From Collimonas sp. PA-H2 (GTDB lineage Bacteria > Pseudomonadota > Gammaproteobacteria > Burkholderiales > Burkholderiaceae_D): a stretch of 64,000 bases of DNA. Of this stretch, positions 8,039-17,029 are shown piece after piece. Positions within the stretch are counted from its first letter, which is position 1. Every line of letters begins with the position of its first letter. The DNA lies in NCBI RefSeq assembly GCF_002564105.1, contig NZ_PDBX01000001.1:2046001-2110000 (forward strand), written 5' to 3'. The notes under the pieces are model-generated. The model was not told where the DNA came from, did not search any database, and was given only the letters and a program-made list of their open reading frames with translations. Position numbers and translations under genes: made by a program.

Positions 8039-8882
8039 CGGCCTTGGCCTGCTGATAAGCCTCGTATAACTGTTTGTATATGGGGCCGGGAGCGCCGTTT
8101 CCAATGGCCTTGCCATCTATCGACACCACCGGCAACACTTCCTTGGTGGCCGACGACAGCAACACCTCGTCCGCATGGAACACCTCTTCGCGCGCAATGC
8201 GGCGCGCCTCGAAAGGAATACCGCCGGCGGCGCACAGTTCCTCGATCAGGCGGTAGCGGATGCCTTCCAGGATCAGGTTGTCCTTGGGCGGCGCCATCAG
8301 CTTGCCGTGCTTGACGATCCACACATTGGACGAGGAAGCCTCGGTCAGCCAGCCGTCGCGGAACTGGATCGCTTCCACCACGCCGTGTTCAGCCGCATTC
8401 TGCGCCGCCAATACGTTGCCCAGCAGCGAGATCGACTTGATCTCGCAATGCAGCCAGCGCTGGTCTTCCATCGCCACGCAGGGCACGCCGCTGGCGCGCA
8501 AGGCGGCGCTCGGCAGCACCAGCGGATTGGTCATGATGAACACGGTCGGCGTCAGCGGCTCCTTGGGAAACGCATGGCCGCGCTTGGCGACGCCGCGGGT
8601 GACGTGGATGTAGACCATCTGGTCATCCGCCGGATGGGCCGCGATGACGCCGTTGATAAGCGCCATCCACTGCTCTTTGTCATGCGGATTCGGAATACTG
8701 ATCTTGGCCAGGCTACGGAACAGGCGCGCCAGGTGATGTTCCGAGCGGAATAATTTACGGCCGTAGATAGGAACCACTTCATACACGCCGTCGCCGAAAA
8801 TGAAGCCACGGTCCAGCACCGGGATGCGCGCTTCGGACAGCGGGGTCATGCTGCCATTGAGATAGACCAGCGGATCTTGCAT
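8031..8882 (-). CDS. dat: D-amino-acid transaminase (class IV aminotransferase)
   Basis: 283-residue PLP-dependent class IV aminotransferase; expected to interconvert D-alanine/D-glutamate and their 2-oxo acids. N-terminal VYLNGSMTPLSEARIPVLDR and GFIFGDGVYEV (about 26-36) are family hallmarks, the Schiff-base lysine is K149 in CEIKSISLLGN, and the PLP-phosphate loop is seen in DGWLTEASSSNVW. D- versus branched-chain specificity is judged from overall resemblance and is less certain. Upstream member of the dat-ybeD-(lipB-lipA) arrangement known in Burkholderiales; divergent from tag with 213 bases between. Confidence 0.9.
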   Translation of the reverse strand: MQDPLVYLNGSMTPLSEARIPVLDRGFIFGDGVYEVVPIYGRKLFRSEHHLARLFRSLAKISIPNPHDKEQWMALINGVIAAHPADDQMVYIHVTRGVAKRGHAFPKEPLTPTVFIMTNPLVLPSAALRASGVPCVAMEDQRWLHCEIKSISLLGNVLAAQNAAEHGVVEAIQFRDGWLTEASSSNVWIVKHGKLMAPPKDNLILEGIRYRLIEELCAAGGIPFEARRIAREEVFHADEVLLSSATKEVLPVVSIDGKAIGNGAPGPIYKQLYEAYQQAKAAT

Positions 8883-9095
8883 GATCGGATTCCTGAAAAA
8901 GTAGAGACACCAATTCTGGCACAGCGCCGGGCCGCAGGGTATGCAAAAAAGGTATGCGGAAGCGTGTCAGAAACGCACTGACTCTGCGCTCATGCAGCCG
9001 GCGCTTGGCCCGCTGCCGCAGCAGATGATTTTGTGCGGTAGCATGTGCGTAATTCAACTTCCGGGAAACCCTAGCGTTTCTCCTCCCAGCCCGCC

Positions 9096-9680
9096 ATGAC
9101 CAAGTCCAAGTCGATTACCCGCTGCGCCTGGGCCAATCCCGCCAATCCGCGCTATCTTGCTTATCACGATGAGGAATGGGGCCAGCCCTGCCACGACGAA
9201 GTGCGCCTGTTTGAAATGCTCAACCTGGAGGGTGCGCAAGCCGGCCTCAGCTGGGAAACCATCCTCAACAAGCGCGAGAATTACTGGCGCGCGTTCGACG
9301 GCTGGAACGCCAAGAAGATCGCCCGCTACGACCAGGACAAGGTCGCCGCCCTGCTAGCCGACGCCGGCATCGTCCGCAACCGCCTGAAGGTGGCCGCCGC
9401 TATCAGCAACGCCCAGGCTTACCTGCGCCTGCAGGCAGAGCTGGGCGGGCTCGATGCCTACCTGTGGGGATTCGTCGACGGCGAGCCGATCCAGAACCAG
9501 TGGACGTTACTGGGAGGCAACCCTGCCAAGACGCCTTTGTCGGACCGGATTTCCAAGGATCTGGCCAAGCGCGGCTTCAAATTCGTCGGTTCCACCATCA
9601 TTTACGCCTACATGCAGGCGATCGGCATGGTCAACGACCATTGCGTCGAGTGCTTCCGCCACCACGCCGTACAGGAGTAA
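9096..9680 (+). CDS. tag: DNA-3-methyladenine glycosylase I
   Basis: Base-excision repair enzyme removing 3-methyladenine. The 194-residue protein shows the Tag hallmarks: RCAWAN at the N-terminus, YHDEEWG (H24), the catalytic-region LEGAQAGLSW (E45), and the C-terminal zinc-binding HCVECF (H182, C186; with C10 and H24 as the other probable ligands). The length matches the E. coli enzyme. It stands alone, divergent from dat. Confidence 0.95.
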   Translation: MTKSKSITRCAWANPANPRYLAYHDEEWGQPCHDEVRLFEMLNLEGAQAGLSWETILNKRENYWRAFDGWNAKKIARYDQDKVAALLADAGIVRNRLKVAAAISNAQAYLRLQAELGGLDAYLWGFVDGEPIQNQWTLLGGNPAKTPLSDRISKDLAKRGFKFVGSTIIYAYMQAIGMVNDHCVECFRHHAVQE

Positions 9681-9833
9681 TTGTTCGCGAAAGCGGTTGC
9701 GGGCGGTCACACAAGGTATCATCGCGCCATTCCTCGATGCTGATGAGGTTGTCATGTGTTTGTTGCCATGACGACCGCCCCGCCATCCCGCGCCGCCCGC
9801 TTTCACTCCATTACTCCCATTCCAGGAATTCAC

Positions 9834-11561
9834 ATGACAACCGAAAGCTTTATCCCCGGCAAAGATGCCTCGCTGGAATCGTCCATCGGCTTGATGCAAT
9901 CCAAGCTGGAAAAGCTCGGCTTTCATGTTGAAGAGAAGTCCTGGCTGAATCCTGTCGACGGCGCCTGGTCGGTGCATATCCGCGACCGCGATTGCCCACT
10001 GCTGTTCACCAACGGCAAAGGCGCGTCGGAACAGGCTTCGCGTGCGAGCGCACTGGGTGAATTCTTTGAACGCCTGTCCTGCAATTATTTCTGGACCCAT
10101 TACTACCTAGGCGAGAAGAATGCCGACGCCGCCTTCGTGCACTATCCTCGCGAACAGTGGTTCAAGCTCAACGACGACGACGAAATCTGGCCTGAAGGCT
10201 TGCTGACGCCCGAGCTGCAAAAATTCTACAACCCGGAAGGCGCGATCGACGCCACCACCCTGGTCGATTACAACTCGGGCAATGAAGAGCGAGGCATCTG
10301 CGCCATCCCTTATGTGCGCGAGCGTGACGGCGCCACGGTCTGGTTCCCGGTCAACATCATCGGCAACCTGTATGTCAGCAACGGCATGTCGGCCGGGAAT
10401 ACCGCAGCCGAAGCGCGCACCCAGGCGCTGTCGGAAATCTTCGAACGCGACGTCAAGTTCCGCATCATCAAGGAAGGCCTGTGCCTGCCGGACGTGCCGG
10501 AAGAAGTCATCGCCCGCTACCCGCGCATCGCCGCCGGCATCCACGAGTTGCGCGCCGCCGGTTTCGGCATCCTGGTGAAAGATGCATCGCTGGGCGGTAA
10601 GTACCCGGTGATGAATGTGACCCTGCTCAACCCGCGCGACCAAGGCTGCTTCTCCAGCTTCGGCGCCCATCCGCGTTTCGAGATCGCGCTGGAACGCGCC
10701 TTGACCGAGCTGCTGCAAGGCCGCGCGCTGGATGCGCTGGATGGCTTCCCTGAGCCGAGCTTCGACCTGGAAGAAATCGCCCACTCGCAAAACCTGGAAA
10801 TCCATTTCGTCGATTCCAGCGGCATCATCAGCTGGAACTTCCTGCGCGCCACGCCGGATTTCGCATTCAGCGACTGGAACTTCAGCAACACCACCGCCGA
10901 AGACTACGCCTGGTCAGTGGTCGCCATCCACGCCACCGGCCACGATATCTACATCGCCGATTTCAGCCATCTGGGCGTGTACGCCTGCCGCATCCTGGTG
11001 CCCGGCATGTCCGACATCTATCCGGTGGAAGACCTGGAATGGGACAACAGCAGCGTCGGCAACGATATCCGTGAATCTATCCTGTACCTGGCCGATCTCG
11101 ACGACGACGAATGCGTCGACTTGCTGGAAACATTGAATGAACTAGGCCTGGCCGACCAGCGTCCGGTCGCCGCCCTGATCGGCCTCGCCGCCGATGCCGG
11201 TTCGCTATGGAAAGAACTGCGCGTCGGCGAACTGAAAACCCTGCTGGCGCTGGCCATCGGCGATCTCGACGCAGTACGCGAAGGCTGCGACTGGATCCGC
11301 CATTTCAACCAGATCAGCGTCGAACGCCAGTTGGTGTACCGTTGCATCGAAAGCCTGATCGGCCTGGGCGACGCCGCTGCTTATGCCGACTCGCTGCAGC
11401 ACCTGTACGGCGCCGCTACCTTGCAACAAGCCGAAGCCCTGCTGAAGCGCGAACAGCGTTTCTTCGGCTTGAACGCGCCTGGCCTCAACCTGGAAGGCTG
11501 TGAGATGCATCAGCGCTTGCTGGCTGCTTATGGCAAGCTGAATGCCGCCAAGCTGGCGTAA
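9834..11561 (+). CDS. ycaO: YcaO-type ribosomal protein S12 methylthiotransferase accessory factor
   Basis: 575-residue YcaO-domain protein matching the length and layout of E. coli YcaO, an ATP-dependent protein linked to RimO-catalysed beta-methylthiolation of ribosomal protein S12. I chose ATG 9834, 6 bases after AGGA; an upstream frame extension lacks support. ATP-binding motifs are visible as SALGEFFERLSCNYFW (about 74-89) and TQALSEIFERDVKF (about 197-210). The C-terminal ~170 residues form a helical repeat-like part as in the E. coli protein. No thiazole/oxazole-modified peptide gene or cyclodehydratase partner is adjacent, which argues against a peptide natural-product role. Confidence 0.9.
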   Translation: MTTESFIPGKDASLESSIGLMQSKLEKLGFHVEEKSWLNPVDGAWSVHIRDRDCPLLFTNGKGASEQASRASALGEFFERLSCNYFWTHYYLGEKNADAAFVHYPREQWFKLNDDDEIWPEGLLTPELQKFYNPEGAIDATTLVDYNSGNEERGICAIPYVRERDGATVWFPVNIIGNLYVSNGMSAGNTAAEARTQALSEIFERDVKFRIIKEGLCLPDVPEEVIARYPRIAAGIHELRAAGFGILVKDASLGGKYPVMNVTLLNPRDQGCFSSFGAHPRFEIALERALTELLQGRALDALDGFPEPSFDLEEIAHSQNLEIHFVDSSGIISWNFLRATPDFAFSDWNFSNTTAEDYAWSVVAIHATGHDIYIADFSHLGVYACRILVPGMSDIYPVEDLEWDNSSVGNDIRESILYLADLDDDECVDLLETLNELGLADQRPVAALIGLAADAGSLWKELRVGELKTLLALAIGDLDAVREGCDWIRHFNQISVERQLVYRCIESLIGLGDAAAYADSLQHLYGAATLQQAEALLKREQRFFGLNAPGLNLEGCEMHQRLLAAYGKLNAAKLA

Positions 11562-11576
11562 TACGCGAACCGTCAA

Positions 11577-11921
11577 CTACCCCGCTTCGGGGTCGTTGTT
11601 TGCCAGCACGTAAGCGACAGCGTCCATCAGCTGCTCGACCAGCTCCGGATCCATGTATTGATATTCATCGGGAATATCCAGCACATGGATCCGTTTATAT
11701 TCCAGCAAGCGCCCGAACTCTGCCTGGATGCGATTCTGGTGTTTCTTTTCCATCACGAAGATCAGGTCCGCCCAGCTGATATCAGCAGCGCTGATTTTTT
11801 TGCGGGCATTGGGGCTGGTGCCTGCTGAACGGGTCTGTATCCCCAGCTGGCGTCGCCATACCTGCTCGCCTGTAGGGCTGCGCCACTGGTTGCGGCTGCA
11901 GACAAAGAGTAATTTGGTCAT
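11577..11921 (-). CDS. Low-molecular-weight protein tyrosine phosphatase-like protein
   Basis: 114-residue phosphatase-like protein. The N-terminal P-loop is VCSRNQWRSPT, i.e. C8-(X5)-R14 followed by Ser, as in LMW protein tyrosine phosphatases. The enzyme is shorter than classical members (about 150 residues), and the general-acid DPY motif is replaced by the acidic LDIPDEYQYMDPE region at the C-terminus. Similar short proteins are common in proteobacteria; their substrates are unknown. Convergent with ycaO (15 bases apart) and divergent from rsuA. Confidence 0.82.
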   Translation of the reverse strand: MTKLLFVCSRNQWRSPTGEQVWRRQLGIQTRSAGTSPNARKKISAADISWADLIFVMEKKHQNRIQAEFGRLLEYKRIHVLDIPDEYQYMDPELVEQLMDAVAYVLANNDPEAG

Positions 11922-12009
11922 TTGCCGGTTTGCTATTTATTAATCTGGCAGCATGGTACACGGCTCAGCGCCCCTTTCCGTCCGCCCCTCCTTCTGCTAC
12001 ATTGCCGCC

Positions 12010-12726
12010 ATGCCTAAACTGACCTTAGACCGGATCCTGCAATCGCAGGGTTTCGGCAGCCGAAAATATTGCCGTGAGTTAATTGAAGATGGCGAAGTCG
12101 CCATCAACGGCGTCGTCGTGACCGACTACAAATCCGTGCCGGACACTGACGGCCTGGTGTTCACCCTGTTCGAAGAAGAATGGACCTACCGCGAGCACGT
12201 CTACATCGTGCTCAACAAACCCAGCGATATCGAGTGCTCGCGCAAGCCCAGCCACCATCCCGGCGTGCTGAGCATCCTGCCTGAGCAATTCAGCTGGCGC
12301 GACGTGCAGCCGGTCGGCCGCCTCGATCACGATACTACCGGCCTGCTGCTGATGTCGGACGACGGCAGCTTCATCCATGCCCAGTCCTCGCCCAAGCGCC
12401 ATGTGCCCAAGCTGTATGTCGCCACCACCCACGAACCGGTGACCGAGGAACTGGTGCAAAGCTTGCTGGCCGGCGTCAAACTGCACGATGAGCCGCAAAC
12501 CCTGGCGGCCGTCAGCTGCCGCATGCTGGGCACGCATGAAATCGAGATCGTGCTGGAACAGGGCAAATACCACCAGGTCAAGCGCATGCTGGTGGCCGCA
12601 GGCAACCATTGCACCGCCCTGCGCCGCACCGCCATCGGCGGCCTCACGCTGGAGGCGCTGGAACTGGAAATAGGGGAATGGTGCTACCTGGAGCCGGAAC
12701 ACCTTGCCTTGCTGGTGCCAGCCTAA
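12010..12726 (+). CDS. rsuA: 16S rRNA pseudouridine(516) synthase family (RsuA)
   Basis: 238-residue pseudouridine synthase of the RsuA/RluB/E/F group. An S4-like RNA-binding domain covers residues 1-45 (LDRILQSQGFGSRKYCRELI); the catalytic domain has the motif GRLDHDTTGLLL with catalytic D106, and the later KYHQVKRMLVAAGNHC motif. ATG 12010 is chosen because it begins the S4 domain; upstream sequence is unrelated. The call of U516 specificity rests on overall likeness to RsuA. A bidirectional terminator separates it from the convergent argB. Confidence 0.88.
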   Translation: MPKLTLDRILQSQGFGSRKYCRELIEDGEVAINGVVVTDYKSVPDTDGLVFTLFEEEWTYREHVYIVLNKPSDIECSRKPSHHPGVLSILPEQFSWRDVQPVGRLDHDTTGLLLMSDDGSFIHAQSSPKRHVPKLYVATTHEPVTEELVQSLLAGVKLHDEPQTLAAVSCRMLGTHEIEIVLEQGKYHQVKRMLVAAGNHCTALRRTAIGGLTLEALELEIGEWCYLEPEHLALLVPA

Positions 12727-12734
12727 GGCGTAAA

Positions 12735-12764
12735 AAAAGCGCAGGGCTCTGGCCTTGCGCTTTT
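12735..12764. terminator. Bidirectional terminator between rsuA and argB
   Basis: Arms AAAAGCGCA (12735-12743) and TGCGCTTTT (12756-12764) give a 9-bp stem with an A-run before and a T-run after, so it can end transcription from both convergent genes. Confidence 0.8.
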
Positions 12765-12787
12765 CTGTTTCCGGCTGTTGCCGCAGC

Positions 12788-13690
12788 TTAGTGCGAACGG
12801 ATCATGGTACCGAAAGCCTGTTCGGTCAACACTTCCAGCAGCAACGAGTGCTCGATCCGGCCATCGATGATGTGCACGGTGTTGACACCCGACTTGGCCG
12901 CATCCAGGGCCGAGGAAATCTTCGGCAGCATGCCGCCGGAGATGGTGCCGTCCTTGAACATCTCGTCGATTTCACGGGCTGACAAGTCAGTCACCAGATT
13001 GCCTTGCTTGTCTTGCACGCCAGCAATATTGGTCATCATGATCAGCTTTTCCGCGTGCAGGATTTCAGCGATCTTGCCGGCCACGACGTCGGCGTTGATG
13101 TTGTAGGCCTGGCCGTCGGCGCCGAAGCCGATCGGTGAAATGATCGGGATGAAGGCGTCGTCCTGCAGGGCCTTGACCACCGCTGGATTGATCGCTTCAA
13201 TTTCGCCGACAAAGCCGATGTCGAGGAATTCGCCCGGATTTTCGCGGTCCGGCATGCGGTACTTGCGGGCGCGGATCAGGCCGCCGTCCTTGCCGGTCAG
13301 GCCGACTGCCTGGCCGCCGTAGTGGTTAATCAGCATCACGATATCCTGCTGCACTTCGCCGCCCAGCACCCACTCCACCACTTCCATGGTTTCTTCGTCG
13401 GTGATCCGCATGCCTTGCACAAAAGTGCCCTGCTTGCCGATTTTCTTCAGCGCGTTGTCGATCTGCGGGCCGCCGCCGTGCACCACCACCGGATTCATGC
13501 CGACCAGTTTCAGCAAGATGACGTCGCGCGCGAAGCCGTGCTTCAGGCGTTCTTCGGTCATGGCGTTGCCGCCGTATTTGACGACTATGGTTTTCCCGTG
13601 GAATTGACGGATGTACGGTAACGCCTCGGCCAGAATTTCAGCTTTGATTCCTGGGGCAACGTTGGCAAGATCGTTGGTCAAATCGGCCAT
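12788..13690 (-). CDS. argB: Acetylglutamate kinase
   Basis: Second step of arginine biosynthesis: ATP-dependent phosphorylation of N-acetylglutamate. The 300-residue sequence has the amino-acid kinase motifs [10 protein letters not shown] (about 35-44), [11 protein letters not shown] (about 67-77, substrate binding) and the C-terminal [19 protein letters not shown]. Length is typical. No other arginine gene is adjacent. The upstream flank holds one copy of the palindromic element (13778-13942) about 90 bases before the start, close enough to affect its promoter. Confidence 0.97.
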   Translation of the reverse strand: MADLTNDLANVAPGIKAEILAEALPYIRQFHGKTIVVKYGGNAMTEERLKHGFARDVILLKLVGMNPVVVHGGGPQIDNALKKIGKQGTFVQGMRITDEETMEVVEWVLGGEVQQDIVMLINHYGGQAVGLTGKDGGLIRARKYRMPDRENPGEFLDIGFVGEIEAINPAVVKALQDDAFIPIISPIGFGADGQAYNINADVVAGKIAEILHAEKLIMMTNIAGVQDKQGNLVTDLSAREIDEMFKDGTISGGMLPKISSALDAAKSGVNTVHIIDGRIEHSLLLEVLTEQAFGTMIRSH

Positions 13691-13777
13691 GAACAGTCCT
13701 ACAAGAGATTTCCGGACAGCTGCCTGAGGAGGAATCGCGGCCCGGCGGGCGCCGGCAGCTAACGATTCTTCTGGGAC

Positions 13778-13942
13778 TTAGTGCAGTGCTTCGCAAATAA
13801 TGAAACTTCATAAACGGCGTCTTTTCGCGCCATGCGTCGTTGCAAATCCTCGCGATAGTCTCGCTATCGCTCCGGTTTGCGCCTAGCCTGGCACGAAAAT
13901 CCACCATTTCTGAAGCTCCATTACTTACAAAGCACTACACTA
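13778..13942 (-). repeat. MITE-like palindromic element, copy 1
   Basis: About 164 bases, present again in inverted orientation at 16797-16960 with only about 8 differences. Its ends are imperfect inverted repeats: TAGTGCAGTGCTTCGCAAAT at the left, and TAGTGTAGTGCTTTGTAAGT when the right end is read on the other strand. In the middle is a perfect 7-bp hairpin (GCGATAG at 13852-13858, CTATCGC at 13864-13870). It contains a short open frame starting MVDFRARLGANRSDS, but the substitutions between the copies in this frame are mostly non-synonymous, so coding is doubtful. No transposase nearby. Confidence 0.88.
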
Positions 13943-14163
13943 GGACAGCTTGTCAGAAGAGAATAAAAGGGTGCAAAGACTGCAACTCGGAGGAGTTAAA
14001 AATCGCTGCGCGATGAATCAGCGAGATTTTACATTGAAATGCCTTGGCTTAGGTGTGACAAGCGTGTGATGTGTTGCGTAGATATACCACGGCGGCCAAG
14101 ATGGTTATCATGACGGCCGGGGTCTTCCCGACTTACTGCCCGCCTGAACAAAGGATAGCCAAA
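13943..14163. other. Non-coding stretch between element copy 1 and the CWC gene
   Basis: Together with the preceding element this forms a 473-base gap. It contains an AT-containing hairpin candidate near 14000-14032 (AAAATCGCTG and CAGCGAGATTTT arms with a two-base bulge) and an AAGGA about 10 bases before the CWC start. No other gene supported. Confidence 0.4.
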
Positions 14164-14358
14164 ATGGCGCAATGCCCATCTTGCCAGCAAGCGTTTTTCT
14201 GCGGCGCCGGCCAGCATCCGGCCCAGCCCTGCTGGTGCAGCGGGCTGCCGCCGCTGGCCAGCGCCAGCCTGGCAGCTACAGCCAAGTGTTATTGCCCAGC
14301 CTGCCTGGAGCGTTTGCTGCAGGCGCAGGCCGCGGCCGCTCAGAAAGCGTCGCCTTGA
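14164..14358 (+). CDS. Cysteine-rich CWC family protein
   Basis: Small protein of about 64 residues with the Cys-rich CWC signature: a CPSC pair, FFCGAG, QPCWC and the second knuckle CYCPACL. The eight cysteines suggest one or two zinc-binding knuckles. I chose ATG 14164 (MAQCPSCQQ) as it starts exactly at the first CxxC and has AAGGA upstream. Function unknown. It is convergent with the SPOR gene, 3 bases apart, and lies inside the segment flanked by the two palindromic elements. Confidence 0.8.
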   Translation: MAQCPSCQQAFFCGAGQHPAQPCWCSGLPPLASASLAATAKCYCPACLERLLQAQAAAAQKASP

Positions 14359-14361
14359 CGA

Positions 14362-15057
14362 TCAAGGGCAGCTGCGTACTTCCTGGGTCGGAAAATCGGT
14401 CTTGATCTTGTCGAACGCCAGCCTGGCGTCGCCGCCCATGTCGCGCAGCTGGAACGCTACCTTGCTGGAGCTGACGCTGCGGGTGCCGACCTTGGCGCCG
14501 CTCAGGCCGCGCTTGGCCAGGCTGGCGACCTGCTTCTGCGCCGCTTCGTCGGTCTTGAAGATGCCGAGCGAGATGCCGTAGCGCAGCGCACTGGAATCCT
14601 GGATCACGAAAAAGTCGTTGATGCCGAGGCGCCGCACTTCATCGGCCTTCTTGTCAGCCGCGTCCTTGCTGCCGAGCGAAGGCAGGTAGACCATGTGGCT
14701 GGCGACTTCCTGGATTTCCCTGCGCACGAACTTCAGGGTCGGCGTGCGTTCCGCCAGCTGGCTGGAAAAACGGCGCGCTTCGGAAGCGCTGAAATTGCCG
14801 ATCTCGGTACAGGCGACCGGCGCCAGCTCGGCCGCCGATGGCGTGCTCGCCGCCGCGCCAGAAGCGGAAGCAGTTGCCGCCGCGGTTGCGGCAGGCACGC
14901 CATCGCTGGCGACCAGCTTGATCTTGTCCGCCTGCAATTGCTTGCCGATGCGGGCCGGCTCCCGGCCGTCGCTGTAGAGCGCGCCCAGATAGCCTTTTTG
15001 CATGGCAAACAGGGTGGCGTTCGCCAGTAACAGCAACCAAAAGAATAGTTTCAACAT
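14362..15057 (-). CDS. SPOR domain-containing membrane-anchored protein
   Basis: 231-residue protein with one N-terminal membrane anchor (LKLFFWLLLLANATLFAM, residues 2-19) and an Ala/Ser-rich linker (about 55-78). The C-terminal ~80 residues look like a SPOR domain (FFVIQDSSALRYGISLGIF and the following EAAQKQVASLAKRGL), which binds denuded septal peptidoglycan. It is the last gene of a birA-coaX-SPOR run with 3-base gaps, a layout known in Burkholderiales. A role in division or envelope maintenance is inferred from the domain. Confidence 0.8.
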   Translation of the reverse strand: MLKLFFWLLLLANATLFAMQKGYLGALYSDGREPARIGKQLQADKIKLVASDGVPAATAAATASASGAAASTPSAAELAPVACTEIGNFSASEARRFSSQLAERTPTLKFVRREIQEVASHMVYLPSLGSKDAADKKADEVRRLGINDFFVIQDSSALRYGISLGIFKTDEAAQKQVASLAKRGLSGAKVGTRSVSSSKVAFQLRDMGGDARLAFDKIKTDFPTQEVRSCP

Positions 15058-15060
15058 GTT

Positions 15061-15822
15061 TTAAATAGTCGCCGCAGCAGTTTGTAGACCGATCAATACC
15101 AGATTATCAACTGTTTCATGCCGGATGGACAGGTAGGGCGCAATCAGCGCCGCCGAACCGCCCGCCACGATGCAGCGTACCGCCGCCCCCGCGGCCTGCT
15201 GCCCGAGCAAGGCAAAGCCGCGTTCGATAGCCCCGACCTGCGCGTTGATGCAACCGCTGATGATAGCGCCATCCGTGTTGTCTGCAAACTGCGTGTCGAC
15301 TTGCACGTGGTCGGTGATATGCGGCAGTTTCGCGGTACTGCGCGCCAGCGAGGTCGCCATCAGCCCCAGTCCGGGCAGGATCATGCCGCCGCTGAACACG
15401 CCGTCGGCCGTGACGGCGTCGATCGTGGTCGCCGTGCCGCAGGTGGCGACCAGCAAGGTCTCCTGCGGAAACAGCTGCTGCGCTCCCAGCGCCGCGGCAA
15501 AGCGGTCACAGCCAAGCTGGGCCGGATCGCGATAGCCGTTGCGCAAGCCCGCCAGCCGCGGCGGCGAGACAAACCAGTTGGGCCGCAAGGCGGCGCCGAA
15601 CACGATCTCCAGCATGGTCTGCAGGCGTTCCTGCATGTGTTCGCCAGCCACATTCGATATCAGGATGCGCGCCACCGACTGCTTGCGCCAGCGTTCGCTC
15701 AGCATGGACAGCTCCGACAGCGCCGCCGAGCCGCTCTGCAGCCAGACGCCCGGCGCCGCGCCGGCTGCCGCCAGTGCCCATTTGATGCGGGTATTGCCGA
15801 CATCGATCAATAGCATGGCCAT
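15061..15822 (-). CDS. coaX: Type III pantothenate kinase
   Basis: First committed step of coenzyme A synthesis, phosphorylating pantothenate. The 253-residue sequence begins with the ATP-binding LLIDVGNTRIKWAL (about 4-17) and has CGTATTIDAV near the middle and GGMILPGLGLMATSLA, typical of CoaX/Baf. A conserved GCDRFAAALG-type segment (LGCDRFAAALGA) is present. It is co-directional with birA (3-base gap), a conserved betaproteobacterial pair that is sometimes fused. Confidence 0.95.
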   Translation of the reverse strand: MAMLLIDVGNTRIKWALAAAGAAPGVWLQSGSAALSELSMLSERWRKQSVARILISNVAGEHMQERLQTMLEIVFGAALRPNWFVSPPRLAGLRNGYRDPAQLGCDRFAAALGAQQLFPQETLLVATCGTATTIDAVTADGVFSGGMILPGLGLMATSLARSTAKLPHITDHVQVDTQFADNTDGAIISGCINAQVGAIERGFALLGQQAAGAAVRCIVAGGSAALIAPYLSIRHETVDNLVLIGLQTAAATI

Positions 15823-15825
15823 GGC

Positions 15826-16680
15826 TCAGCCTTCCTTCGCGCGCAATGAAATGTCGCCGGCCATGACGGCAAGCGGACTGGCGCCGCCATCGGGCTGCAG
15901 CATCAAGCGGCCGATCTGGTCGATGCCGAGCGCGCGGCCTTCATGCAACACCTTGCCCTGGTCCAGGATCAGCACTTGTTGGCCGGCAAACGCATGCAGC
16001 CGGTTCCAGCGCTCGACGAAGGCCGGCAAGCCCAGGCTTTCGAATTGCCGCATGCTTTGCGCCAGCGCGCTCAATAAAGACGCCAGCAGCAGATCGCGGT
16101 CCTGCGCGGCCGCCGCCGGCAGGCTGGCGGCGCGCTGGCCGATCTGCTCTTGCAGCGGCGCCGGAACGCTGAGATTGATGCCGATGCCGATCACCGCCCA
16201 CACCTGGTGATCGGGCGCGGTCGCGGTTTCGATCAGGATGCCGGCCAGCTTACGACCGCCCTGCAGCACATCGTTAGGCCATTTCAGCTGCACCGCGACG
16301 CCGAAATCGGCCAGCGTCTCGGCAATCGCCACGCCGACCGCCAGCGGCAGGCCGACCAGTGCATGCAGCGGCGCGGCGAACGGCCAAGCCAGCGAAAAGG
16401 TCAGCGCTGCCGCCGGCGCCGTCAGCCAGGCGCGGCCGGCCCGGCCGCGGCCCGCGGTCTGGGTCTCCGCCACCAGCAAAGTCGGCGCGCTGAGCCCGGG
16501 CCGCCTGCTGTTGGCGACAGCCAGCCGCGCCAGCAGATCCGCATTGGTGGAACCGGTCTCGGCCACCACTTCGATCTGGCAATGCTCGGCGTGATGGCCG
16601 GCAAAGGCAGCAATGCGGGCGGCCGACAAATGGCTGGCAGAAGAAGTTGATGCAATAGTTTGAACAGTCATGCCGCGCAT
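15826..16680 (-). CDS. birA: Biotin--[acetyl-CoA-carboxylase] ligase
   Basis: Attaches biotin to the carboxylase carrier protein. The catalytic core is clear: ETGSTNADLL, GRGRAGRAW (biotinyl-AMP loop) and LKWPNDVLQGGRKLAGILIE (given as its central 20 residues). There is no N-terminal helix-turn-helix, so this is a class I ligase without repressor function. The start is uncertain: ATGs lie at 16680 and 16671, neither with a clear ribosome-binding site; an upstream open extension to 16770 lacks family similarity. It heads the birA-coaX-SPOR run. The second palindromic element lies about 115 bases upstream. Confidence 0.9.
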   Translation of the reverse strand: MRGMTVQTIASTSSASHLSAARIAAFAGHHAEHCQIEVVAETGSTNADLLARLAVANSRRPGLSAPTLLVAETQTAGRGRAGRAWLTAPAAALTFSLAWPFAAPLHALVGLPLAVGVAIAETLADFGVAVQLKWPNDVLQGGRKLAGILIETATAPDHQVWAVIGIGINLSVPAPLQEQIGQRAASLPAAAAQDRDLLLASLLSALAQSMRQFESLGLPAFVERWNRLHAFAGQQVLILDQGKVLHEGRALGIDQIGRLMLQPDGGASPLAVMAGDISLRAKEG

Positions 16681-16796
16681 TGTAACGGGAGTTATGGCGG
16701 AGTGCGGTCTGCAACGCACGGTCCAGCTATGGAAAATATGGCGACGACCGCTTTCAGCAGGCATTTTCATTTCATATCAGACAACTTGCCCTTGCC

Positions 16797-16960
16797 AGTG
16801 TAGTGCTTCGTAAATAATGGAGCTTCAGAAATGGTGGATTTTCGTGCCAGGCTAGACGCAAACCGGAGCGATAGTGGTGCTATCGCGAGGATTTGCAACG
16901 ACGCATGGCGCGAAAAGACGCTGTTTATGAAGTTTCATTATTTGCGAAGCACTGCACTAA
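16797..16960 (+). repeat. MITE-like palindromic element, copy 2
   Basis: Inverted copy of 13778-13942. The central hairpin arms (16868-16874 and 16880-16886) are identical to copy 1, while the 5-base loop (16875-16879) carries four of the roughly eight differences between the copies. It fills half of the 349-base gap between birA and the mlaE-like gene; the rest (16681-16796 and 16961-17029) presumably holds the two divergent promoters, of which I see no strong consensus. Confidence 0.88.
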
Positions 16961-17029
16961 TACACTTTCCCTACAAGTTTTATCACTACTGCAATAGTGC
17001 TAAGGACAATTCTCCCTTAAACTGGTGCG

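Noticed and set aside
9834..11561. YcaO protein as part of an azole-peptide biosynthesis cluster
   Set aside because: No precursor peptide, dehydrogenase or partner cyclodehydratase nearby; length and layout fit the S12-linked E. coli-type YcaO.
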